A stretch of 8,538 nucleotides of DNA, from assembly GCA_002401365.1 (NCBI GenBank), contig NVSW01000034.1, positions 1 to 8,538 on the forward strand, in the 5' to 3' direction. The position numbers and the translations under genes were made by a program. This DNA comes from Piscirickettsiaceae bacterium (GTDB taxonomy: Bacteria; Pseudomonadota; Gammaproteobacteria; Methylococcales; Cycloclasticaceae). The notes beneath the pieces are model-generated. The model saw only the letters and a list, made by a program, of their open reading frames with translations. It searched no databases and was not told where the DNA came from. Below are positions 1 to 6,900 of the stretch, one piece after another (the stretch's first letter is position 1; each line of letters opens with the position of its first letter).

Positions 1-27
1 AAATCTAAACGGGAATGGGCGTCATGA
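1..27 (+). CDS. C-terminal end of upstream gene, probably FecCD-type permease (partial)
   Basis: The first 27 bases read in frame 1 as KSKREWAS followed by TGA. This stop overlaps the ATG of the next gene as ATGA, the usual translational-coupling arrangement in ABC transporter operons. The ATPase that follows belongs to the iron-siderophore/B12 class, whose partner permease (FecCD/BtuC type) is normally encoded directly upstream, so this tail is probably the permease C-terminus. Eight residues cannot prove the family; the call rests on context and on the stop/start overlap. Confidence 0.5.
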   Translation, partial: KSKREWAS

Positions 28-806
28 GTTTAGTGGTATCCGACATTAACGTTAACTTGTCCGCCAAGAAGATATTAAAAGGTATCAGCACTGAATTTGC
101 AGAAAACCAACTGATTGGACTGATTGGGCCAAACGGTGCAGGTAAATCAACGCTACTGCGTGTTTTGGCAGGCTTACAAATGATTGAATCTGGCAAGGTT
201 GAGCTAAATAGCCAGCGACTGCAGGATTTATCGAACCTAAATTTGGCAAAAAAAATCACCTACTTACCGCAAACACACGAGTGCCATTGGCCCATGACCG
301 TGGAGCGCGTGGTGATGTTGGGTCGATACCCTCATGTAGACAGCCATCGCTTAGACGATGTGAACATGCAAGCCGTAGAGCAGGCAATTAAGGACGTAGA
401 TATTGAACACCTGGTTGGTCGTTCAGTAAACGAGCTCTCGGGTGGTGAACGCGCTAGAGTCATGCTGGCAAGGGCATTGGCAACGCAAAGCGATATTTTA
501 TTGGCCGATGAACCGATTGTTTCGCTAGACCCACGTCATCAAATTGAGGTAATGGCGTTATTAAAGACCTTAGCCGAAAAAGGTAAAACAGTCATTGTCG
601 TGTTACATGAGCTGCATTTAGCCATGCGCTATTGCGATAGTTTGGTACTATTGAATAAAGGTAAAGTAGCATCCGAAGGCACTCCTGAGAATGTTTTGAC
701 ACCTGAGTATATGAGTACAATATACGGTGTTGACGCTATTTATGGTGAGCACCTGGGTTGTTCATGGATTTTACCGTGGAGCAATAAAAAAGGAGAAGAA
801 CACTAA
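24..806 (+). CDS. btuD: ABC transporter ATP-binding protein, FecE/BtuD type, probably for cobalamin
   Basis: Cytoplasmic ATPase subunit expected to drive import of cobalamin (or a related chelate) through a FecCD/BtuC-type permease. Counting from the ATG at 24 (260 aa), the ABC motifs are all present: Walker A GPNGAGKST at 35-43, Q-loop Q83, signature LSGGE at 138-142, Walker B ILLADEP at 158-164 with catalytic E163, D-loop SLDP at 167-170 and switch histidine H195. Length is normal for the family. I prefer ATG 24 over ATG 15 because it forms an ATGA overlap with the upstream stop and has GGGA at 11-14 at good spacing. The same ATPase class serves iron-siderophore and haem uptake; the B12 assignment is inferred from the adjacent riboswitch-controlled btuB. 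The stop codon lies inside the terminator hairpin that follows. Confidence 0.85.
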   Translation: MSLVVSDINVNLSAKKILKGISTEFAENQLIGLIGPNGAGKSTLLRVLAGLQMIESGKVELNSQRLQDLSNLNLAKKITYLPQTHECHWPMTVERVVMLGRYPHVDSHRLDDVNMQAVEQAIKDVDIEHLVGRSVNELSGGERARVMLARALATQSDILLADEPIVSLDPRHQIEVMALLKTLAEKGKTVIVVLHELHLAMRYCDSLVLLNKGKVASEGTPENVLTPEYMSTIYGVDAIYGEHLGCSWILPWSNKKGEEH

Positions 807-820
807 TCCTTCTCCTTTTT
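787..820. terminator. Bidirectional rho-independent terminator between btuD-like gene and btuB
   Basis: A 12-bp perfect stem pairs 787-798 (A-run plus GGAGAAG) with 809-820 (CTTCTCC plus T-run) around a 10-nt loop. The T-run follows the hairpin on the + strand, and the A-run at 786-791 gives a U-tract on the - strand, so it can stop both convergent transcripts. The ABC gene's TAA (804-806) sits in the loop. Confidence 0.88.
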
Positions 821-838
821 GCTTTATGCTGTTTCAAC

Positions 839-2677
839 TTAATTAGCAGGCTGATAATGTATAGAGAAAAATACATTTGTACCGTCTGTATTAAAGCCAG
901 AGACGGTTTCGTATTCCTCATTAAATAAATTAGCTACTTTTACTTGAGCGGTTAAATCGTTGTTGATTTTATAAGCTCCTACAATATCAACGGTTGTAAA
1001 ACCTGCTATACGACGTGTATTAGCGGCATTATCAAAACGCCGTCCCGATACAAACACTTTGCTCGCAAGACTAAAGTCACCGAACGATTTATTAGCATTC
1101 AATGCGAAGGTTTGTTCAGCACGCCTTGCCAATACATTGCCATCATTTGGGCCGCCGCTTCTATTTTCTGGGTCTATCCAAGAAAATTGACCATCGACAT
1201 TAATGCCGGCCAATTTGGTTTTAGCTTCTAGCTCAAGCCCCTTAATCACGGCTTCTGAAATATTTTGCGGAACAAAAGAGGCATCAAGAGCGATGAGGTC
1301 TTTTATTGTTGTTCTATAAATATTGGCAGACCAATTAATGCCTATGTGTTGTCCAGAAAGACCAAGCTCGTATGATTTAGAGCGTTCTGGGTCTAAATCA
1401 GCGTTACTGGTTGCAAATCCAAAGAATGGAGGGTTGTATAAATCGATTAAAGACGGAGCAGCAAATGCAGTGCCAAATGATGCGGTGATTCGAAGCGTAT
1501 CTGATAAGTCTGTTCCCCAAGCAATGTTACCGGTTGTATGGCTACCAAATTGCTCGTCGTCTTCACCACGTAATGCCAACTGGTAACGGTTCTCCCCAAA
1601 CTCACCTAGTAGCTGAGTAAAAACAGCATTACTGTGACGTTTAGCTTCCGTAAAACCAGCAGATTCTGATATTTTATCGTCCTCATAATCATAGCCAATG
1701 GTAAGCAAGTGCTGCTCATTTAACTGAATATCATTTTGAATACTAAAATGATCTTGTTGATTGTCGGCAAAACTGGTCGCAAATGCACCTTTGTTATCAG
1801 ACTCAATCCTGCCTTGGCTCAAGGTCGATTTAATTGACCATGTGTCTGTTACGTCGAAGCGTACATTAGTGCCAAAGGTATGTTGCAAGAAGTCAGTCGT
1901 GTTGAAAAACCCGTCAAATTCACTTTCACCTTCACTGTATAAACTAAAAAACTCAAGTTCAATGTTATTGGCAAACCTATGCCCAACACGTATTGAAGCA
2001 TTAGCATTTCTATAGGCATCACTATCTGGTTCTGTTGCGAAACAGCCGATAAATAACACGCCACTTCTACCATCACATGAGTTAAAACCGTTTGTTTCCG
2101 TGTAACCACCACTCAGGCTATACCAAGTAGAAGTATCGCCACCTGAAATACCAAACGTTGTTTCTTTTGTATCATGCGTACCAAAACCAACAGAAAAATG
2201 GGGTGTTAGTTTTCCTGACCCTTTTTTAGTGAAAATTTGAATGGTTCCACCGATAGAACCAGAGCCGTACAAACTAGATTGAGGCCCACGAACTAACTCA
2301 ATGCGTTCAATTTGGTTTAATGGAATATGCTCGAGTTGTGGCGCACCAAATGAATTAGTGGCTAGCTTCACACCATTTAATAATATTTGAGTATGATTCG
2401 ATTCAGTACCACGCAAGAAAACTGAGGTTTGCTTACCCAACCCACCGGAATTAGAAATAGTAACGCCAGGTAAGCCATTAATGGCTTCGGCAACCGTCTT
2501 GTATTGGTATTTTTCAATATCTTCTTTCGTCACAACGGATACAGATGCCAGTGTTTCATCCATTGTTTGTGCTGTACGTGTTGCAGTAACAACCATATCG
2601 CTAGAGTCCGCAAATGCAATCGATTGAGTTAATGACAATGCAGCCGTAATACTCGCCGCTAGAATAGTTTTTTTCAT
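839..2677 (-). CDS. btuB: TonB-dependent outer-membrane vitamin B12 receptor BtuB
   Basis: Outer-membrane beta-barrel that binds cobalamin and imports it to the periplasm using TonB-ExbBD energy. The 612-aa product is close to E. coli BtuB in length. It has a signal peptide (KK start, hydrophobic core, likely cleavage after AFA at 21-23) and a TonB box DMVVTA at 27-32. The plug domain spans roughly 40-150, with RGTESNHTQILLNGVK-type and RIELVRGPQSSLYGSGSIGG-type motifs. The remainder is a 22-strand-type barrel ending in NLFNEEYETVSGFNTDG and a final aromatic strand. The very C-terminus is YQPAN rather than a terminal F/W, slightly unusual for barrel insertion. A Cys pair about 12 residues apart lies in the early barrel (C in FNSCDG and IGCF), probably an extracellular loop. 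Start supported by GAGGAA 5 nt upstream. Controlled by the cobalamin riboswitch upstream. Confidence 0.93.
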   Translation of the reverse strand: MKKTILAASITAALSLTQSIAFADSSDMVVTATRTAQTMDETLASVSVVTKEDIEKYQYKTVAEAINGLPGVTISNSGGLGKQTSVFLRGTESNHTQILLNGVKLATNSFGAPQLEHIPLNQIERIELVRGPQSSLYGSGSIGGTIQIFTKKGSGKLTPHFSVGFGTHDTKETTFGISGGDTSTWYSLSGGYTETNGFNSCDGRSGVLFIGCFATEPDSDAYRNANASIRVGHRFANNIELEFFSLYSEGESEFDGFFNTTDFLQHTFGTNVRFDVTDTWSIKSTLSQGRIESDNKGAFATSFADNQQDHFSIQNDIQLNEQHLLTIGYDYEDDKISESAGFTEAKRHSNAVFTQLLGEFGENRYQLALRGEDDEQFGSHTTGNIAWGTDLSDTLRITASFGTAFAAPSLIDLYNPPFFGFATSNADLDPERSKSYELGLSGQHIGINWSANIYRTTIKDLIALDASFVPQNISEAVIKGLELEAKTKLAGINVDGQFSWIDPENRSGGPNDGNVLARRAEQTFALNANKSFGDFSLASKVFVSGRRFDNAANTRRIAGFTTVDIVGAYKINNDLTAQVKVANLFNEEYETVSGFNTDGTNVFFSIHYQPAN

Positions 2678-2682
2678 GATAT

Positions 2683-2688
2683 TTCCTC
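2683..2688 (-). promoter_or_regulatory. btuB ribosome binding site
   Basis: GAGGAA on the - strand, 5 nt before the ATG at 2677. It fixes the btuB start and lies a few bases after a GC-rich hairpin that could modulate access to it. Confidence 0.8.
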
Positions 2689-2695
2689 GTTATAA

Positions 2696-2711
2696 GGCGC
2701 GGCCCCGCGCC
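2696..2711 (-). promoter_or_regulatory. GC-rich hairpin in btuB leader next to the Shine-Dalgarno
   Basis: On the - strand GGCGCG pairs perfectly with CGCGCC around a 4-nt GGGC loop, ending 7 nt before GAGGAA. No U-tract follows (TTATAACG), so it is not a classical intrinsic terminator. It may be part of the riboswitch expression platform acting on translation, or an mRNA-stabilising or transcript-pausing element; which of these is unknown. Confidence 0.5.
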
Positions 2712-2744
2712 AATTAAAGTGACGCCACGAGAGGAATAGATGAG

Positions 2745-2809
2745 GTTGAAAAAGATAAAACAAAATCAACGACAGCCCTGTTGCCCACCCGCAACGTACC
2801 GATTTGCTT
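2745..2809 (-). promoter_or_regulatory. Riboswitch expression platform with competing pairings
   Basis: On the - strand, CGTTGCGGG (2796-2788) can pair three ways: with CCGCAA just 3' of the aptamer (2813-2808, 6 bp), within a small GTTGC/GCAAC hairpin (2795-2780), or with the aptamer core CCCGCAACG (2912-2904, 9 bp perfect). A U-rich stretch follows at 2763-2745 but no strong stem directly precedes it, so termination versus translational control cannot be decided by eye. Confidence 0.5.
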
Positions 2810-2955
2810 GCGGTAGGTCTCCGGGCTCATAAGTGGTTAATTAACCGATGTATCGCCTTCCCATGTTTTACACAGTGGCTGTTGATACACGTTGCTTATA
2901 TACCGTTGCGGGGGCAGCGTTGGGTTCGAACAGAGTCTAACCAACTTCCCTTTAA
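2810..2955 (-). ncRNA. Cobalamin (B12) riboswitch aptamer in btuB leader
   Basis: Read on the - strand, the conserved blocks of the cobalamin riboswitch occur in order: AAAGGGAAG...GGTTAGACTC (2953-2930 region), GCTGCCCCCGCAACGGTA (2919-2902), the B12 box AGCCACTG (about 2880-2873), GGGAAGGC (about 2862-2855), and AGCCCGGAGACCTACCGC (about 2827-2810). These match the family's conserved core including the B12 box. The RNA senses adenosyl- or other cobalamins and represses btuB when ligand is bound. About 130 nt between the aptamer and the ATG form the expression platform. Confidence 0.93.
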
Positions 2956-2988
2956 TTGAGCGATAAACTCAAAACCAAAAGCGAGCGT

Positions 2989-3018
2989 ATTATCATACTT
3001 TTATATAATGCTAGTCAA
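2989..3018 (-). promoter_or_regulatory. Probable sigma70 promoter for btuB
   Basis: On the - strand TTGACT (3018-3013) is followed after 18 bp by GATAAT (2994-2989). The expected transcript start near 2982 lies about 27 nt before the riboswitch aptamer, which fits a riboswitch leader. Confidence 0.65.
3004..3009 (+). promoter_or_regulatory. Possible -10 element for the response regulator gene
   Basis: TATAAT on the + strand about 50 nt before the preferred start at 3059. No good -35 is seen at 16-18 bp upstream, so this is tentative. It overlaps the divergent btuB promoter. Confidence 0.35.
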
Positions 3019-3058
3019 GGGAACAAAAATTATTAATAATGAAAGAAAAATTCCGCAT

Positions 3059-3706
3059 ATGAGTTTTAACAACATTAATATTTTATTAGTAGACGATCAC
3101 GAACTCGTTCGTTGTGGAATCGAACAGCTGTTAAACAAAGATCCAGATATAAATGTCATTGCTGTTGCATCAACTGGTGAACAAGCTATTCACTTGGCTA
3201 AAGAGCTTGAACCAGATGTTATTTTAATTGACCTTAATATGCCCGGGATGGGTGGAATTGAAGCTATAAAATATATTCTTCGTGCAAATGAACATGCCAA
3301 AATAATCGCTTTAAGTGTATATGATGATGGGCCAGTGCCACAGCAAGTCATAGCCTATGGCGCGAAAGGATACATAAACAAAGGCTGCCCGACAGAAGAA
3401 TTGATTAAAGCTATCATGATGGTATATCAAGGTAAACGTTATTTATCAGCAGCCGTTGCAAATAACCTTATATTTAGCACGCAAACGCCTGACCAGAACG
3501 CATTTACTAGATTGAGTAACCGAGAACTACAAGTTGTTACTAAAATTGTGGATGGACATTCCATCACCGATATCGCAGATACCCTATCAATCAGCCCCAA
3601 AACAGTCAATACTCACCGCTATCGTGCGCACGAAAAACTAGGCATTAATAATGATATTGAGCTAGTCAGACTTGCTATTGATGCGGGGCTATTAAAAAAT
3701 ATCTAA
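3059..3706 (+). CDS. Two-component response regulator, GacA/UvrY (NarL/LuxR) type
   Basis: Cytoplasmic transcription regulator expected to be phosphorylated by a sensor kinase of the BarA/GacS kind and to activate target promoters, classically small RNAs of the Csr/Rsm system. Counting from ATG 3059 (215 aa): receiver domain 1-120 with acidic pair D12-D13, phospho-acceptor D58 in LIDLNMPG, S86 and K108 (YINKG); a LuxR-type HTH follows at about 147-213 (LSNRELQVV...SPKTVNTHRYR). SPKTVN-x-YRYR-like spacing and overall length match GacA/UvrY. An in-frame ATG at 3008 lies within the TATAAT and the btuB promoter, so I prefer 3059, where MSFNNINILLVDD begins as in family members. Its Shine-Dalgarno is weak (AAGAAAAA). 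The usual partner uvrC is not downstream; a tRNA is. It could be a GacA-like paralogue rather than the true orthologue. Confidence 0.85.
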   Translation: MSFNNINILLVDDHELVRCGIEQLLNKDPDINVIAVASTGEQAIHLAKELEPDVILIDLNMPGMGGIEAIKYILRANEHAKIIALSVYDDGPVPQQVIAYGAKGYINKGCPTEELIKAIMMVYQGKRYLSAAVANNLIFSTQTPDQNAFTRLSNRELQVVTKIVDGHSITDIADTLSISPKTVNTHRYRAHEKLGINNDIELVRLAIDAGLLKNI

Positions 3707-3746
3707 TTATTTGAGTTTTCCACTCGTTTTAAACCGAATCATAGGG

Positions 3747-3752
3747 TAAAAT
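3747..3752 (+). promoter_or_regulatory. Probable -10 of the tRNA-Leu promoter with GC-rich discriminator
   Basis: TAAAAT followed directly by TCGCGCTC, the GC-rich discriminator style seen at stringently controlled stable-RNA promoters. It lies 17 nt before the mature tRNA 5' end. No convincing -35 at the right distance. Confidence 0.45.
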
Positions 3753-3769
3753 TCGCGCTCAATTTGATT

Positions 3770-3857
3770 GCCTGGGTGGTGAAATTGGTAGACACACGGG
3801 ACTTAAAATCCCGCGGCTTTAACGGCCGTGCCGGTTCGATTCCGGCCCTAGGCACCA
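3770..3857 (+). tRNA. tRNA-Leu(UAA)
   Basis: An 88-nt class II tRNA with the CCA tail encoded. The acceptor stem GCCTGGG pairs with CCTAGGC (one G-U), followed by A73 and CCA. The anticodon stem CGGGA/TCCCG encloses the loop CTTAAAA with anticodon TAA at 3804-3806. A long variable arm (CGGCTTTAACGGCCG region) and GGTTCGATTCC T-arm are present. It decodes UUA leucine codons. The 3' end of such tRNA genes is a common target of site-specific integrases, and the content changes to accessory DNA just after it. Confidence 0.96.
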
Positions 3858-3866
3858 GTTATATCA

Positions 3867-3901
3867 AGCTCTAAGCACTTAACGGTGCTAGGGCTTTTTT
3901 A
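3867..3901 (+). terminator. Rho-independent terminator after tRNA-Leu
   Basis: Stem AGCTCTAAGCAC (3867-3878) with GTGCTAGGGCT (3885-3895), 11 pairs with one bulged A and one G-U, loop TTAACG, followed by a run of T (3895-3901). It ends the tRNA transcript. Confidence 0.85.
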
Positions 3902-3916
3902 TTGGTTCTTCTTAAA

Positions 3917-3934
3917 AGTAGACTTATAGTAGAC
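3917..3934. repeat. Short direct repeat AGTAGAC, 11-bp period
   Basis: AGTAGAC occurs at 3917-3923 and again at 3928-3934, one helical turn apart, just downstream of the tRNA terminator. Such spacing is compatible with a protein-binding (for example integrase arm) site, but two 7-mers are weak evidence. Confidence 0.35.
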
Positions 3935-3943
3935 GCTTGTATG

Positions 3944-3979
3944 GAGGTTTCCTAAGAAATAAGGAACGATCGCTACCTC
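3944..3979. repeat. Imperfect inverted repeat at the 3' end of the STAND gene
   Basis: GAGGT TTCCT (3944-3953) faces AGGAA (3962-3966) and ACCTC (3975-3979), with an 8-nt loop and an 8-nt one-sided bulge. It overlaps the stop codon of the - strand gene. No U-tract follows on either strand, so it is only a possible transcript-end or protection structure. Confidence 0.4.
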
Positions 3980-6900
3980 ATTTATTTGAGCTTAGGCTAG
4001 TGAGATCCGCTCGTATTTGATTTTCATTATTTAAACCGAGCATTGGAAGTATTTCTAACATTAAATTGATAAGTTTCTCGGAACTATCTCCTTCGCTTGA
4101 TGCGCATTTAATTTGATTTTCGTGTGAAGGAGAAAATCTAAGTCGAAAATGCGGGTCTTGCATGAAAATAGCCCAATGCTTGATAACCCACTTGTTAATA
4201 GTTTCAGCTATATCTCTTATGTAACCAACCTCATGTGCTAATTGAATTGAGTGATATGCCAACGTATAAACTCTATTTGGAGATGGTGCTTTAAATTCTT
4301 GTGGTGTTTTCAGGTGGTGACCTAAGAGCATAGCCACTTGGTTACTATAATCATCACTAGAGCTGATGCTTTTATTTTGTAGATTACTTAAAAAAATATT
4401 TCTAACTTTAATTAATTTAGACTTTTCTAGAAAGTTTAGGAGTAGATTAACTAAATTAGGCCTCTCTAAAAATATGCACATAAATATAAAACAGAGTACA
4501 AATTTTTCAGTAAGACCCATGTAATTTAACTGCTGCTCTGTTGTTAACTCAGGAAAAGTTCCATATGTAATGTTCTTAATGTCTAGAGCTTCACCTCTCT
4601 CGAAAAGGTACGCATATTGAGTTATAACTAGAGGTAGTGTGGCTTTAAAAAGCTCAATATCAGCACATGTTAGAGCGTTGGACATCACCGAGATAGTAAG
4701 AAAAAATTGACCTTCAAGTGCGGGTCCTTTTGGTAAGTATTGGTGTAAATTTTTAGTAATCCCCAGGTCTAGGTGGCATTCATTCTCAATTGATGCAAGC
4801 AGATACCAAGTCATTTCAATAGGAGCAATGTCTTGTTTTTTAATATCTGGGTGAGGATCTGGGTTACTGACAATACCTGGAGTTATCCTGGTCTCTTCCC
4901 CGTCATTAAGAAGCATCTCTCTTCCACTTGCATCTTGATAAAGCCATAAAAAAACATGGCGAGCGGTTGCGTGACAGTGAGTAGCTCGCAAAGAGCTCTG
5001 GGGGTCTACCTTCTTAAGCTCATGTAGAACTGCAACTAAATCATTAAGGCATGTGACTCTATCACCAGCATGCCAACTTGCAAGAGCAGCATCTGTAATT
5101 AAGCCTAGGCGCATTGGTTCCATACTTGGGTCAAGACAATTTTTTGCGCCATTGCTGCCATAGAGATAATATCGTCTTGCATCTATGTACTCACCTTGTT
5201 TTTCAGAACTAATGGCCGCATCTCGGCCAAGGAATGCTTGCTCCGTTTGATTTAAAGGAACGCACTTATCAATCAATAGTTTTGCTAATTCTAGGCTCCC
5301 TTGGTGGTCTTCAGCTCGGTATAAAACTTTTGCTTTTGCCCTTATGAGCACTGAATTAGTTTTATCATAAAAGTTTAGGCCTTCATCTAATACTTTAAGG
5401 GCTTGGGTTTGATCGTTTCCATACTCATCTAAGATAATTGCCCGAAATTTTCTACAACATACAGCAAGACGTATATACCCCCACGCGTTAGCAAAATCCT
5501 CTAATTGTTGAAAAACAAGAGCGTGCGCGGAAGGGTCTATTGAATTCGCATCGTTTTCACTCAGCCACGCTCCGCTTACTAGCATATCAAAATCAATTCC
5601 TAGTTCCGAGTCACCGTAAATCTTGAGTAATTTTTGACGAAACTCTTGATCACATAAATCAAGAAATTTAAATGTGGCGAGCAATCCATTAATTGTTTTG
5701 ATTTGCTGTGATTGGTACTGAAACATAACGCTAACTACAGGCAAGCCATTTACTTCTTGGAGAGTAAGGTCTTTTAATAAATCTGGCAATGTTTTGATGC
5801 TAGTGTTAACTAAGTAGTCGTATTTTCGTATCAAATTATAATAATTTTGTAGCGGCCCATTTTCTGATTTAGAGAATAATAATTTTGCATAAGCTAAAAC
5901 CGCCATTAATGTACTAATTTGTTTATCCTCGATAAGCTCACTTTCGATATAAAACCTATTAAGTGCTTTTTGAAACGTTCCTTGGGAGTCTTCTTCATAT
6001 CGAAGCAAGAGCAACTGAGCAACACGACATGTCAGATTGATAATGGGGTTGCCTTCATATACAAGAGATTCAGTGGTCATAAAAGTAACAGCAGTAAAAT
6101 AAGGAACAATCATTTTCAGGTCCTTTTCATCTGCATTCATAATGGCTGAACATATAAAGAAAATAGCTGATGTATTTTTTCCAGATAATGCAGACATTAA
6201 TGCGGAGTTTGCTTCGATTGGGTTAAGTGATTTTATTCTTAGAAAAGAGCTCGCTATTTCGAAGCTTATTTCTTTCTGCTGATTCGCAGTTAATGTTTTA
6301 TTAGCAAAATTCGATAGTAGTGGGGATAAGGAAAACCGATTGGACTCCTGCTGATCTATCCATGATCCAATCAGTCTGTCGAATATTATTCCACCATCTT
6401 CAATGGCTGGTGCAATTTGAGCCAAATCTTTGACTAGCTCACGATTAAACCCCCCTATTTTAAGTGATAATCGTTCTAGTAACCTGCGCGCCTTATTTGG
6501 TAATTCACTGAGAAGTCTTTCTCTTGTTCGGGCACGTACTTTCTCAACTTCTTGATTTCCAACTAACAAGGAGTCCGTAACTTCTAACGCATTTATATCC
6601 CAGCCATTGTCATGCATGCTCTGAATTGCTGCGATAGCTAATTGTGGGTGCCCACAACCAGAGATAAGATAAATGTATCTGGTCCAATTTTTATAATCTA
6701 CATTTAATCCTGTAAGTATTTGCTGTATGTCTTCTTCAGAGAATTCTTCAAATTTTTGATTAATTGCTGAGGTTAAACCAGAAGAAAAAAGAAAATCAGT
6801 GTCTGGGGGTCTAGGTGATGTGATTATTAAAAGTACGTCTGCACGCTCAGTTGCTGTTTTCAGATACAGCAACGTATCATTTATGCCTGATTCAAAAACA

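Noticed and set aside
736..2112. Several open frames of 60-90 codons on either strand across the btuB gene and its 3' end
   Set aside because: All lie inside or antisense to btuB, lack ribosome binding sites and give no protein-like pattern; they are shadows of the receptor frame.
3008..3058. Longer N-terminus for the response regulator from ATG 3008
   Set aside because: That ATG overlaps TATAAT and the btuB promoter, has no Shine-Dalgarno, and the extra 17 residues are not typical of the family.
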